Shown piece by piece: positions 54,259-63,860 of a stretch of DNA of 64,000 nt. The notes below the pieces were generated by a model. It was not told where the DNA came from. It saw nothing but the letters and a program-made list of their open reading frames with translations, and did no database searches. Each line of letters starts with the position of its first letter. The stretch's first letter is position 1. Source of the DNA: Rhodocyclales bacterium (lineage in GTDB: Bacteria; Pseudomonadota; Gammaproteobacteria; Burkholderiales; Rhodocyclaceae); assembly GCA_026399475.1 (NCBI GenBank), contig JAPLQY010000088.1, forward strand, positions 38,884-102,883, read 5' to 3'. Position numbers and translations under genes: made by a program.

Positions 54259-55066
54259 GACGCGAGGCCCCTTCCATCAGCTCTTCGCCATAGGGGCGGG
54301 CCGGATACTGGAAAGGCACCGGTCCATCGGCCTCCCCCCAGATGAATTGGTGGACATAAGGCACCGTGGAGTGCTTCATCTCTTCGGCCGTGCCCTCCGC
54401 CACAATCTTTCCCGCAGAAACGAAGTAAACATAATCAACGATCTTCAGTGATTCCTGCACGTCATGAGTGACAACGATCGAACTGGCGCCCAGCGCGTCG
54501 GTCAGCTTGCGGATAAGCTCGCCGACAATGGACAGTGAAATCGGATCGAGGCCGGCGAAGGGTTCGTCGTACATGATTAGCATCGGATCAAGGGCAATTG
54601 CCCGCGCCAAGGCGACGCGACGCGCCATGCCGCCGGAGAGTTCAGTCGGCATCAGGTTGTGGGCGCCGCGCAATCCCACCGCGTGCAGTTTCATCAACAC
54701 CAGGTCACGAATCATGGCTTCCGACAGATCGGTGTGCTCACGCATCTGGTAGGCGATATTGTCGAAAACCGACATGTCGGTAAACAGTGCGCCGAACTGG
54801 AACAGCATCCCCATGCGACGACGCAGGGCGTACAAGCCGCTCGCGTCCAGTTCATGTACGACCTGACCGCCGACTCTAACCTCGCCGGAGGTCGGTTTCA
54901 GCTGGCCGCCAATGAGACGCAGCGTAGTGGTCTTGCCGCAACCGGAAATCCCCATTACCGCTACAACCTTGCCGCGCGGAATCGTCATGTTGATTCCGGT
55001 GAGCACCGGCCGGCTGTCATAGGTAAAGTTCAGATCACGGATTTCGACAAGCGATTCCTGGGACAT
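54251..55066 (-). CDS. mlaF: ATPase MlaF
   Basis: A 271-residue ATPase starting at 55066 (MSQESLVEIRDL); a longer frame upstream has no matching sequence. Walker A VMGISGCGKTTTLRL, signature LSGGMARRVALARA and Walker B LIMYDEPFAGLDP are intact. It powers phospholipid transport by the Mla complex and leads the mlaFEDACB transcript. The 179 bp to the divergent sigma-54 activator should hold both promoters. Confidence 0.95.
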   Translation of the reverse strand: MSQESLVEIRDLNFTYDSRPVLTGINMTIPRGKVVAVMGISGCGKTTTLRLIGGQLKPTSGEVRVGGQVVHELDASGLYALRRRMGMLFQFGALFTDMSVFDNIAYQMREHTDLSEAMIRDLVLMKLHAVGLRGAHNLMPTELSGGMARRVALARAIALDPMLIMYDEPFAGLDPISLSIVGELIRKLTDALGASSIVVTHDVQESLKIVDYVYFVSAGKIVAEGTAEEMKHSTVPYVHQFIWGEADGPVPFQYPARPYGEELMEGASRRG

Positions 55067-55245
55067 ATTCACACCGGGAACCCCGGCCAAATTCACAGCG
55101 CGCAATTCTAGCAGAATCAGGTCATCCGGCGAGCGGCACCAGCCAGCGAAGAACGGGGTAAACGCCTTCCACAACTGAAATTGGCCAACCCGACTTTCCG
55201 CTAAGATGCCGGGATCAACTCAACCTGCCCCGTCTCGTCCCATCC

Positions 55246-56685
55246 TTGACCGCGCCCACCAGCAAAACCGAACTGCTGATTGTCGACGATGACCCGCTGA
55301 TCGCCGACTCGCTGGGCTATTTCCTCGGCCGTGACTATGCGGTAACCACTGCCTCGACACGCACCGAAGCGGTCGAGTTGTTACGCGACAAGAGAACCAC
55401 CCCGGCTCTCGCGCTGATCGATCTTGGTCTGCCGCCGACACCCCATCGCCCCGATGAAGGCTTTGCCCTGATCGCGGATATTCTCGCCCATGCGCCGGGA
55501 ACCCGGATCGTGGTCCTTTCCGGCCAGAGCGATGAACTCAACGCGCGCCACGCGCGCGCTCTCGGGGCGACCGAATTCGTCGCCAAGCCGGCGGATCCGG
55601 ACTATCTGCGGAGTCTGATCCGTCGGGTGTTGTCTTTTAGAGACACATCGACAGAGATAGATGATGGCCTGATTGGCGACAGCGCTCCGCTACAAAAGTT
55701 GCGCGCGCAACTCAGGCAGTTCGCGCACTCGCCCTTTCCGGTATTGATCGAAGGCGAGTCGGGCAGCGGCAAGGAACTCGCCGCTGCAGCCTTGCACAGC
55801 CTGTCCGAACGCGCAGCGAAACCGTATCTGGCGCTCAATTGCGCCGCGATCTCGCCCAGCCTGGTGGAAGCCACGCTGTTCGGTCATAGCAAGGGGGCAT
55901 TCACGGGAGCCAGCGGCCCGCGCGCCGGCTATTTCGAGGACGCCTCCGACGGCACGCTATTTCTCGACGAAATCGGCGAGTTGCCACTCGACCTGCAACC
56001 AAAACTCTTGCGTGTGCTCGAAAACGGGGAGTTTCAGCGCATTGGAGAAACTCTGGCCCGACGCTCATCGGCACGCATCGTCACGGCAACCAACCGCGAC
56101 TTGCGGAAAGAAGTTCGCGAAGGGCGTTTCCGCGCCGATCTGTACCACCGGCTTTCGGTATTCACCGTCGCCATACCGCCCCTGCGCGACCTTGGCAATG
56201 ATCGCATCCGTCTGCTTGAATATTTTCGCAGCGTCTACGCGGCGCAGGCCGATTTGCCACCCTTCCGCCTTAACCAGGAAGCGACCGAACGCCTGCTTGC
56301 CTATGAATTTCCCGGCAATGTCCGCGAATTGCGCAATATCGCGATTCGCCTGACGACCAAGCTCGCCGGAAAAGAGGTAGGGGTTCATGACCTCGAAGCC
56401 GAACTTGATCTCGGCAATGAATCGCCTGCAGTCGGTGTCCTGCCAGCACCGACGCTGGCGGGCAGGGCTGAACTCGCCGCGATTGCCCTGAACGATATTC
56501 AGAGCCGCCATGACTTCGACCTCGACGTCACCTTGCGTCGCTGGGAAGAGGCCTACATAGAAGCCGCGCAGCAGCTTGCCCATGGCAACATGAGCCAGGC
56601 GGCCCGGTTACTCGGCGTAAACCGCACCACACTTTACAATCGCATCGACACGCTGGCCCGGGACAAGCGTGCCACCCCGCAATGA
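55246..56685 (+). CDS. Sigma-54-dependent response regulator (NtrC type)
   Basis: A 479-residue activator read from TTG at 55246; no in-frame ATG fits. Receiver domain (about 8-125) with VDDDPLIADS and ALIDLGLPP; AAA+ domain (about 140-370) with Walker A GESGSGKELAA, the sigma-54 contact loop GAFTGA and Walker B GTLFLDEIGEL; C-terminal Fis-type HTH QAARLLGVNRTTLYNRI. It stands 25 bp before mshM in the same direction, so it probably regulates the pilus cluster or is co-expressed with it. Its kinase is not in the immediate neighbourhood. Confidence 0.9.
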   Translation: MTAPTSKTELLIVDDDPLIADSLGYFLGRDYAVTTASTRTEAVELLRDKRTTPALALIDLGLPPTPHRPDEGFALIADILAHAPGTRIVVLSGQSDELNARHARALGATEFVAKPADPDYLRSLIRRVLSFRDTSTEIDDGLIGDSAPLQKLRAQLRQFAHSPFPVLIEGESGSGKELAAAALHSLSERAAKPYLALNCAAISPSLVEATLFGHSKGAFTGASGPRAGYFEDASDGTLFLDEIGELPLDLQPKLLRVLENGEFQRIGETLARRSSARIVTATNRDLRKEVREGRFRADLYHRLSVFTVAIPPLRDLGNDRIRLLEYFRSVYAAQADLPPFRLNQEATERLLAYEFPGNVRELRNIAIRLTTKLAGKEVGVHDLEAELDLGNESPAVGVLPAPTLAGRAELAAIALNDIQSRHDFDLDVTLRRWEEAYIEAAQQLAHGNMSQAARLLGVNRTTLYNRIDTLARDKRATPQ

Positions 56686-56710
56686 GCCACCGGATTGTCT
56701 GACCTAAAAA

Positions 56711-58285
56711 ATGTATCTGGAACACTTCGGACTGAACGAACCGCCCTTCCGCATTACCCCCCATACCGACTTCTTTTTCGACGGGGCCAATCGCGGGGCA
56801 ACGCTTGACGCGCTGATCTACGCCGTCACCCACGACGAAGGCATCGTCAAGGTCAGCGGCGAAGTCGGCAGTGGCAAGACCATGCTCTGTCGTGTGCTGA
56901 TGGAACGCCTGCCCGAAACCGTCACGATCATATATCTGGCGAATCCCTCGCTCTCGCGCGACGACATTCTCTACGCCATCGCCGACGAACTGCGCCTCAA
57001 CGTTCCTGAAAGCGCCCGCTCCTCGGTGGTATTGCGCGCCTTGCAGGATCACCTGATCAAGTCTTTCGGCGAAGGCCGACAGGTGGTGGTGCTGATCGAC
57101 GAAGCGCACGCCATGCCGGTGGAAACCCTCGAAGAAATCCGTCTGCTGTCGAACCTCGAGGCCAACCGCAACAAGCTCCTGCAACTGGTGCTCTTCGGCC
57201 AACCGGAACTGAACGACATACTCGCCCGCCCCGACATGCGTCAGTTGAAGGAACGCATCACCCACAACTTCGGCCTGGAACCACTGGTGCGTGACGACAT
57301 CACACACTATCTGGATTTCCGCATGCGCGCCGCCGGCTATCGCGGTCCCAGCGTGTTCTCTCCGGCGGCGCTGAAAATGATCGCGCAAAGCTCGCTCGGC
57401 CTTACCCGGCGCATCAACATACTGGCCGACAAGGGCCTGCTCGCGGCCTTTTCTTCGGGCAGCCACCAGATAGGCCCCAAGGAGATTCAGGCAGCCATCC
57501 GCGACTGCGAGTTCAGCGAAGCAACCTATGGCGGCAAGGCAGCGCGAAAAACGCAGGCCATCACTATCGCCGCCCTGCTCATCCTCGGCGCCCTGGGAGG
57601 CGTCATCTGGATGTTCACTGCAGCACGTACCGATACCGGCACCCCGGCAACTGTCGTTGGTGCGCCTCCAGTACCCCCTGTCCCGGTCAGCGCCGCACCT
57701 GCGGCGCAGGCAGCCACCGTCGGCGCGCCCCCTGCCGAGCAGGCGACGCCACCGCCCACGACGGGTACACCGCCGCCTGCAACGCCGTCCGCACCTGCCG
57801 GCGCGCCATCGCCGCCAGTGCCGGCGTCTGCCACCTCTGCCAATACGGCGTCACCGGCACTGGCCTCGCCTGCCGCCGCAACAAGCACACCACCGCCCTC
57901 ACCGGCGAGCAAGGCGGAGCCCGCCATCGCCACCGAGCCATCGCCGCCGGTCAAACCAAAAATAGGGCGGCTAACCCTGGAACGACTCGAAGCCGGGCAC
58001 ACATGGCTGGAGCAATTACCGAATGATCGCTGGTTCATTCAGGTATTCGCCACCGACGCCGACCGACACGCCGATATAGAAGCCCTGCTGCGCAGGTTGG
58101 CGTCCAGCAAGGCGGAAACCAGCAGCCTCCGCGTCTATTACTCCGAGCTCAGCGGCAAACCGCGCTACGGAGTCATCTACGGAGACTATGCAACGCGGGA
58201 AGCCGCGTCTGCCGCCATACGCGGCCTGCCCAAGCCCTTGCGAGCGAGCAAACCCTATCCGCGCCAGGTCGTGCGTCTGCGCTGA
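56711..58285 (+). CDS. mshM: MshM/ExeA-like AAA ATPase with C-terminal SPOR-like domain
   Basis: A 524-residue protein. The ExeA-type ATPase (1-265) has MYLEHFGLNEPPFRITPHTDFFF, Walker A GEVGSGKTMLCR and Walker B VVVLIDEAHAMP. A membrane helix (about 279-301) and a long Pro/Ala/Thr-rich periplasmic linker (about 310-415) follow, then a SPOR-like domain (about 440-520; WFIQVFATDADRHADIEALLRRL). ExeA/GspA-type proteins bind peptidoglycan to help assemble a secretin. The SPOR-like end replaces the more usual PG-binding domain. Confidence 0.8.
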   Translation: MYLEHFGLNEPPFRITPHTDFFFDGANRGATLDALIYAVTHDEGIVKVSGEVGSGKTMLCRVLMERLPETVTIIYLANPSLSRDDILYAIADELRLNVPESARSSVVLRALQDHLIKSFGEGRQVVVLIDEAHAMPVETLEEIRLLSNLEANRNKLLQLVLFGQPELNDILARPDMRQLKERITHNFGLEPLVRDDITHYLDFRMRAAGYRGPSVFSPAALKMIAQSSLGLTRRINILADKGLLAAFSSGSHQIGPKEIQAAIRDCEFSEATYGGKAARKTQAITIAALLILGALGGVIWMFTAARTDTGTPATVVGAPPVPPVPVSAAPAAQAATVGAPPAEQATPPPTTGTPPPATPSAPAGAPSPPVPASATSANTASPALASPAAATSTPPPSPASKAEPAIATEPSPPVKPKIGRLTLERLEAGHTWLEQLPNDRWFIQVFATDADRHADIEALLRRLASSKAETSSLRVYYSELSGKPRYGVIYGDYATREAASAAIRGLPKPLRASKPYPRQVVRLR

Positions 58286-58397
58286 GGCATGTTCAACCGT
58301 GAGAACTGAAGCAGCTCAGTCCATCAAATCATTGACTTGCGTCGTAAACATAATGTGTTATGCTAAATCCAATGTGCCCATCTGATCGGGGATTCGT

Positions 58398-60269
58398 TTG
58401 CGCCCACTCGTGATTCCGCCGTTCCCTGCTGCACTCGCTGCCAGCCTCGTACTGGCAGCATGCAGCAGCATTCAACCGCAACCCCCATCCGCCGGACACA
58501 TACGTGCCGAGGCCCCGCCTGCCACGAACCCTGACATTCCGGCGCCGGTCGCAGCAACTGTAATGCTTGCGCGTCCCAGGGCGGCAGCCAAAACCGAGTC
58601 CTACTCGGTTTCGGTGCGCAATATTCCGGTCCAGGATCTGCTCTTCGCCCTGGCTCGCGACGCGAAGATCAACGTCGACGTCCATCCCGGCATCAACGGC
58701 ATCGTTACGATCAACGCCATCGACCAGACGCTCCAGCAAATCCTGACACGCATCGCCAAACAGGTCGACATGCGCTGGGAACTCGACGGCCCCAACCTGG
58801 TGGTGATGCCGGACTCCCCGTTCCTGCGCACCTACAAGGTTGACTACGTCAACATGTCGCGTGACGTGAGTGGCACGGTTTCAATAAACACCCAGATTGC
58901 ATCGACCAGCACCAGCGCATCCGGTGGAAGCTCGGCGGGCGGCGGCGGGAATAACTCCAGTACCTCGGTAAAGAGTTCAGCCCAGAACAATTTCTGGCAA
59001 TCGCTGGACAAGAACCTGAAAGACATCCTGCGCGAAAGCGACAAGGTTCTGCCGGAAGGATCGAGTGAAACGGTGATCGAGCGCTCGGATCAGCAAGCCA
59101 CCACCGGTACCGGCGCGCAAAGCGGGCAGTCTTCGTCGTCAAATCGATCAGGCAATTCGCCCGCCAGCCTCGCAGGCAGCCCGAATCCGGCATCGCTCCA
59201 GCAATCCGGCAACACTGTCATCAAGCGCACCACATTTCGCGAAGCCGCTTCGATTATTGTGAACCCGGAAGCCGGCGTCGTGGTCGTTCGCGCCACATCC
59301 AGACAGCATGAAAAAGTTCAGGAATACCTCGATCTGGTGCTGACCAACGCGCGCCGCCAGGTCATCATCGAAGCCACTATTGCCGAGGTCAGCCTGAGCG
59401 ACGCGTACCAGCAAGGCATCAACTGGCAAACGCTGCGCTCCCTGCGTCCGGGCAATCCCCAGGCCGGATTTTCCGGGGCGCAGAATCCGACAGGCGTACC
59501 GGTTCCGGACCCATTCGCAGCAGCAGCGGGTTCCTTCTCGACGCCGCCCGGCGCATTCGCTTTCCTGCTCAACTACGTCGCACCCGGACTGGGCCTTTCC
59601 TCGACGCTCAGCCTGCTGGAGACCTTCGGCAAGGTCAAAGTCCTGTCCAGCCCGAAAATCAGCGTGCTGAACAACCAGACGGCCATGCTCAAGGTGGTGG
59701 ATAACATAGTCTATTTTCTGATCAAGAATGACTCGACGACGACCACCACCGGCACCACAAACAACTTCACCTCCACGCCTCAATCGGTGTCGGTAGGACT
59801 GGTCATGAGCGTCACGCCGCAAATCAGCGAGAGTGGCAGCATTCTGCTCAATGTGCGTCCGACCATCTCCAGCCTCAAGGGCGCGGGGAAAACCGACCCG
59901 ACCCCGGGCTTGGCCGTGGCAAATGTCGTTCCCGAAATTCAGACGCGCGAAATGGAGTCCATGCTGCGCCTGGCAGATGGCGAAGTGGCCGTAATGGGCG
60001 GCCTCATGGAAGACAAGATCAACTACAGCACCAATGAAGTACCCGGCCTGGGCGGCATCCCCGTAGTCGGCAATTTCTTCCGCAACCGCAACGACGTCAG
60101 CACCAAGACCGAACTGGTCATCTTCCTGAAACCCACCATCATTCGTGACCCAAGCATCAACGGCGACTATCGCAGTTTCCGCGACCAGCTTCCTGCCCGG
60201 GAGTTCTTCTCCACCAGTCACGGTGCGGAGCAGAAACAAATCGAAATGCAGGGAGCAGGCGCTCAATGA
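58398..60269 (+). CDS. mshL: MSHA-type secretin
   Basis: A 623-residue secretin lipoprotein. It starts with TTG (GGGGA upstream); the lipobox LAAC puts Cys22 at the mature N-terminus. N-domains (about 65-140; VQDLLFALARDAKINVDVHPGINGIVTI), a Ser/Gly/Asn-rich variable region (about 165-270), and the secretin core (about 310-600) with VIIEATIAEVSLSDAYQQGINW, KVLSSPKISVLNNQTAMLKVVDN and VPGLGGIPVVGNFF follow. It forms the outer-membrane pore. The ATGA overlap with the next gene couples them. Confidence 0.88.
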   Translation: MRPLVIPPFPAALAASLVLAACSSIQPQPPSAGHIRAEAPPATNPDIPAPVAATVMLARPRAAAKTESYSVSVRNIPVQDLLFALARDAKINVDVHPGINGIVTINAIDQTLQQILTRIAKQVDMRWELDGPNLVVMPDSPFLRTYKVDYVNMSRDVSGTVSINTQIASTSTSASGGSSAGGGGNNSSTSVKSSAQNNFWQSLDKNLKDILRESDKVLPEGSSETVIERSDQQATTGTGAQSGQSSSSNRSGNSPASLAGSPNPASLQQSGNTVIKRTTFREAASIIVNPEAGVVVVRATSRQHEKVQEYLDLVLTNARRQVIIEATIAEVSLSDAYQQGINWQTLRSLRPGNPQAGFSGAQNPTGVPVPDPFAAAAGSFSTPPGAFAFLLNYVAPGLGLSSTLSLLETFGKVKVLSSPKISVLNNQTAMLKVVDNIVYFLIKNDSTTTTTGTTNNFTSTPQSVSVGLVMSVTPQISESGSILLNVRPTISSLKGAGKTDPTPGLAVANVVPEIQTREMESMLRLADGEVAVMGGLMEDKINYSTNEVPGLGGIPVVGNFFRNRNDVSTKTELVIFLKPTIIRDPSINGDYRSFRDQLPAREFFSTSHGAEQKQIEMQGAGAQ

Positions 60270-61690
60270 GCTTGCTCATGGACGCCCTCAAGAAGGCCGA
60301 ACTGGCCAAGCGCCAGGGGCAAAGCGGGGGCGGGTCAGCGGAGGAGGAGGCTTTGGGCGGGCTTGCCCTGGAACCGATTCCGGACTCAGGTTCCACCGAC
60401 TCGGCAGCGACTTCCCCGGCCACCCAGAATTCCGCCTCGGCCGTGAACCTGCCGCCCCACCTGCCATCACATCTCGAAGAACTTGACGCGCAGTTTCTCG
60501 CCGAGGCCAAGCAAGCCGCCTCCGCGCGATTGAAAGCACAATTGCCGCCGGTTCCCACAGCGCCACCGCTCACCGATCAACCCGCTGCCGAGGGTGCGCC
60601 GCGACGTACAACGGGCAGTGCAGAATCGCGGCGCCCACAACCCGAGCAAGACGCCCCGCAGAGCAGGTCAGCGGCACAAAACCTGTTTGCTGCCAAACAA
60701 GTTGACAAGCCGCCGGCGCGGAAAGGCTTTGCGATTGCTGTGGGCGCAATTACGGTCCTGTCCGTCTCCGGCATTGGCGGATACTTCTGGTGGCAATTGC
60801 AGCCGAAATCCGTTCTCGTCGCCAGCCGAGCACCGGTATCTCCACCTCCACCCGCAGCTTCGCCTTCCGGTGCCGTGCCGCCAGCAGTGTCCGCCGCAGG
60901 ATCTGCAGTGACACCGATTCTCGCAACGCCACCCGTCGTAGCTCCGGTCGCCGGCGTCCCGGGTGCCGCCCGTCAAGCAACCCCGGTAACAGGCGGCATG
61001 GAGGATGAGTCTCCGGTGGTTGCAGTCGCCGGCAAGGGCCAGCCGCAGGCACGCCGAGCAGCGCCGCGCGCCGCCGCGCCAACCGATGAGGATAGCCCGG
61101 TACGCGTGACCAAGGCGCCGTTGAAGGTCAACCCTTCCCTGCTCCGCGGCTTCGATGCTTTCAATCGGGGCGATCTGGCCATGGCCCAGGTCGAGTACGG
61201 CCGCGCACAGAAGTCCGACCCGCGTAACACCGATGCCCTGCACGGGCTGGCGGCCATAGCGGTACGCCAGGGCCGTCTTGACCAGGCCGAGTCGCTGTAT
61301 CGACAAATAACGGAAGCCGATCCGCAGGACACGGTAGCCTTGTCGGCCCTGATCAACAGCCGTGGACAGATCGATCCGAACGTCGCCGAAAGCCGGCTGA
61401 AGAGCCTGTCAGCGGCACAACCCGAACTCGCGGCACCGCATTTTTCGCTGGGCAATCTCTACGCACGTCACGGCCGCTGGAGCGAAGCACAGCAGGCCTA
61501 CTTTCGCGCCTATAGCGCCGAACCGGACAATCCGGACATTCTCTACAACCTCGCGATCAGTCTCGAACATCTGCGCCAGAACAAACTTGCCGCGCAGTAC
61601 TACGCTCAAGCCATTGCCGCCGCGCAGAGCCGGCCGGCCGGCTTCGACAAGACGCAGGCCACTGCAAGGCTCAACACACTGCAACCCTGA
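60266..61690 (+). CDS. mshN: MshN-like TPR protein
   Basis: A 474-residue protein starting SLLMDALKKAELAKRQGQ, the typical N-terminus of GspB/MshN-like pilus proteins. A membrane helix lies near 153-175 (GFAIAVGAITVLSVSGIGGYFWW), then a Pro/Ala-rich linker, and four to five tetratricopeptide repeats (about 295-470; NPSLLRGFDAFNRGDLAMAQVEYGRA...). It should tie the inner-membrane machine to the secretin. Confidence 0.75.
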   Translation: MSLLMDALKKAELAKRQGQSGGGSAEEEALGGLALEPIPDSGSTDSAATSPATQNSASAVNLPPHLPSHLEELDAQFLAEAKQAASARLKAQLPPVPTAPPLTDQPAAEGAPRRTTGSAESRRPQPEQDAPQSRSAAQNLFAAKQVDKPPARKGFAIAVGAITVLSVSGIGGYFWWQLQPKSVLVASRAPVSPPPPAASPSGAVPPAVSAAGSAVTPILATPPVVAPVAGVPGAARQATPVTGGMEDESPVVAVAGKGQPQARRAAPRAAAPTDEDSPVRVTKAPLKVNPSLLRGFDAFNRGDLAMAQVEYGRAQKSDPRNTDALHGLAAIAVRQGRLDQAESLYRQITEADPQDTVALSALINSRGQIDPNVAESRLKSLSAAQPELAAPHFSLGNLYARHGRWSEAQQAYFRAYSAEPDNPDILYNLAISLEHLRQNKLAAQYYAQAIAAAQSRPAGFDKTQATARLNTLQP

Positions 61691-61710
61691 TCGACTGAAC
61701 CCCGCCACAC

Positions 61711-61768
61711 CGTAGGAGCGAGCTTGCTCGCGAAACTGCCGCCCGTCGCGAGCAAGCTCGCTCCTACG
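61711..61768. repeat. 23 bp perfect inverted repeat, REP-like
   Basis: Arms 61711-61733 and 61746-61768 are exact complements with a 12 base loop; the core GAGCGAGCTTGCTCGC matches the REP elements well known from Pseudomonas. It sits between mshN and mshE, inside the operon, where it may protect or attenuate the mRNA. Confidence 0.85.
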
Positions 61769-61838
61769 ATGAAAGCCTGCCACTGCTTCGCGGCGCAAAC
61801 ATTTCTGTCCTCTGATAGGGGCTTGCCCTTGCAGGTAG

Positions 61839-63563
61839 ATGTTGGATAATGATGCTCGTATGAATTCACCAGTCAGCCGTCGCCCCATTGGTCAGATCCT
61901 CATCACGCAAGGCGTGATCAGCGAGGATCAACTTCGCATCGCACTTCTGGAGCAGATGAAATCCAACCAGCCGGTAGGCAAGCTGCTGGTTGCCCTGGGT
62001 TTTGTCTCCGAAGCCACGCTGCGCGACGCGCTGGGCGAGTCGCTCGGCCACAAGGCCGTCGATCTGGCCAATTCGATCATCGATGCCGACGCACTGCGCA
62101 TGGTGCCGCGCGAGCTGGCAAAGCGGCACATGTTCCTCGCGCTCAGCTATTCGCAACAGGAGCAGCGGCTCAAGATCGCCATTGCCGATCCCAACGACAT
62201 CGTCGCGCTGGACAAACTGCGTACGCTGATCCACCCGGAACTGGTGATCGAAACGCTGCTTGCCGGCGAATCGGAAATCGCCCGCGCCATCGATCAGTAT
62301 TACGGTCACGAACTCTCGATCGACGGCATCCTGCACGAAATCGAAACCGGCGAGATCGACTATCGCAGCCTGTCCGCCTCGCTCGACGAATACAGCCAGC
62401 CCGTGGTCCGCCTGGTCGACGCGCTGCTCACCGACGCCGTCAAGCGTGATGCATCCGACGTCCACTTCGAACCGGAAGCCAATTTCCTGCGTATTCGCTA
62501 TCGCGTCGACGGCATCCTGCGCCAGATTCGCGCCCTGCACAAAACCTACTGGGCGGCCATGGCGGTGCGCATCAAGGTAATCAGCGGCATGAACATCGCC
62601 GAGACCCGTGCGCCGCAGGACGGCCGCATATCGCTCAACATCAGCGGCCGCGCCGTCGATTTTCGGGTGGCCTCGCAGCCGACCATCCACGGCGAAAACA
62701 TCGTCCTGCGCATTCTCGACCGGCAGAAAGGCATCGTGCCTCTCGACCGGCTTGGGCTCGACGACCACCAGATGGGCCTGATGAAGCTGATGGTGGCGCG
62801 CCCGGAGGGCATCATCCTGGTTACCGGCCCCACCGGCAGCGGCAAGACCACCACGCTCTATTCGGTGCTCAACCATATCAATGAAGAGGGCGTGAACATC
62901 ATGACCCTCGAAGATCCGGTCGAGTATCCAATGGCCATGATCCGCCAGACTTCAGTGGCAGAATCGGCCAAGCTGGATTTCGCCAACGGCATCCGCTCCA
63001 TGATGCGCCAGGACCCGGACATCATTCTGGTGGGCGAAATCCGCGATCCGGACACCGCCGAAATGGCCTTTCGTGCTGCAATGACCGGCCACCAGGTATA
63101 TTCAACACTGCATACCAACTCGGCGCTGGGAGCCATCCCGCGCCTGCTCGACATCGGCGTGCTGCCCGACATCCTGGCCGGAAACATCATCGGCATTATC
63201 GCCCAGCGCCTGGTACGCCGCCTGTGCACCCATTGCCGCAAACCCTACCCCGCCGAAACGCATGAATGCCGACTGCTGAATGTCGTCAGCGGCCAGCCGG
63301 CGCCCATCCTTTACCGCGCCGCCGGCTGCGACCACTGCGAATATCAGGGTTATCGCGGCCGCCTTGCGATCATGGAAATGCTGCGCCTCGACAACGACCT
63401 CGACGACCTCATCAGCCGCCGCTCCACGCAGCGGGACATTCGCAACCTGGCGCTCGAAAAGGGCTTTCGTCCCCTGTCGGAGGACGGTCTGCGACGCGTG
63501 CTCGACGGTTCCACCTCAATCGAAGAAGTCGGTCGCGTCATCGACCTGACGGAGCGGATGTAG
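61839..63563 (+). CDS. mshE: MSHA/type II assembly ATPase
   Basis: A 574-residue GspE/PilB-family ATPase. N1 MshEN domain (about 15-150; RPIGQILITQGVISEDQLRIALLEQ, which binds cyclic-di-GMP in some relatives), N2, and the motor with Walker A VTGPTGSGKTTTLY near 325, the Asp box IMTLEDPVEYP, Walker B DPDIILVGEIRDPDTAE and the tetra-Cys zinc site (CTHCRKPYP ... CDHCEYQGYRGR). It powers pilus or pseudopilus assembly. ATG at 61839 or an inner ATG at 61860 could be the start. Confidence 0.9.
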   Translation: MLDNDARMNSPVSRRPIGQILITQGVISEDQLRIALLEQMKSNQPVGKLLVALGFVSEATLRDALGESLGHKAVDLANSIIDADALRMVPRELAKRHMFLALSYSQQEQRLKIAIADPNDIVALDKLRTLIHPELVIETLLAGESEIARAIDQYYGHELSIDGILHEIETGEIDYRSLSASLDEYSQPVVRLVDALLTDAVKRDASDVHFEPEANFLRIRYRVDGILRQIRALHKTYWAAMAVRIKVISGMNIAETRAPQDGRISLNISGRAVDFRVASQPTIHGENIVLRILDRQKGIVPLDRLGLDDHQMGLMKLMVARPEGIILVTGPTGSGKTTTLYSVLNHINEEGVNIMTLEDPVEYPMAMIRQTSVAESAKLDFANGIRSMMRQDPDIILVGEIRDPDTAEMAFRAAMTGHQVYSTLHTNSALGAIPRLLDIGVLPDILAGNIIGIIAQRLVRRLCTHCRKPYPAETHECRLLNVVSGQPAPILYRAAGCDHCEYQGYRGRLAIMEMLRLDNDLDDLISRRSTQRDIRNLALEKGFRPLSEDGLRRVLDGSTSIEEVGRVIDLTERM

Positions 63564-63602
63564 CCGCGTCGCGGCACCACGCACCGACACAGTCAATCCA
63601 TC

Positions 63603-63860
63603 ATGGCCCTCTATGCCTACAAGGCAATGAATATCCACGGCAGGACTGTGCTGGGCCGCCTCGAAGCCATCAATCCGATCGACCTCGAAATGCGCCTGAA
63701 GCGCATGGACCTCGACTTCATCAATGGCGACACGGTGAAGCAGGGCGGCATGATGAACCGCGCCAAGATATCCCGCCCGGAACTGATCAATTTCTGCTTT
63801 CATCTGGAGCAACTCGCGCGTGCCGGCGTGTCGCTGATCGAAAGCCTGACCGACTTGCGG
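63603..63860 (+). pseudogene. mshG: mshG/GspF platform gene, 5' fragment interrupted
   Basis: The frame starts MALYAYKAMNIHGRTVLGR, a typical GspF/MshG N-terminus, and continues to FHLEQLARAGVSLIESLTDLR, the first GspF helix region. Then the sequence becomes foreign (GVSDFLCVRRSETFPRC...) and stops at 63977. A full gene would be about 400 residues. The break coincides with a GGGGGTGTCAG end of a likely insertion sequence. The rest, if it exists, lies beyond the window. Confidence 0.75.
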
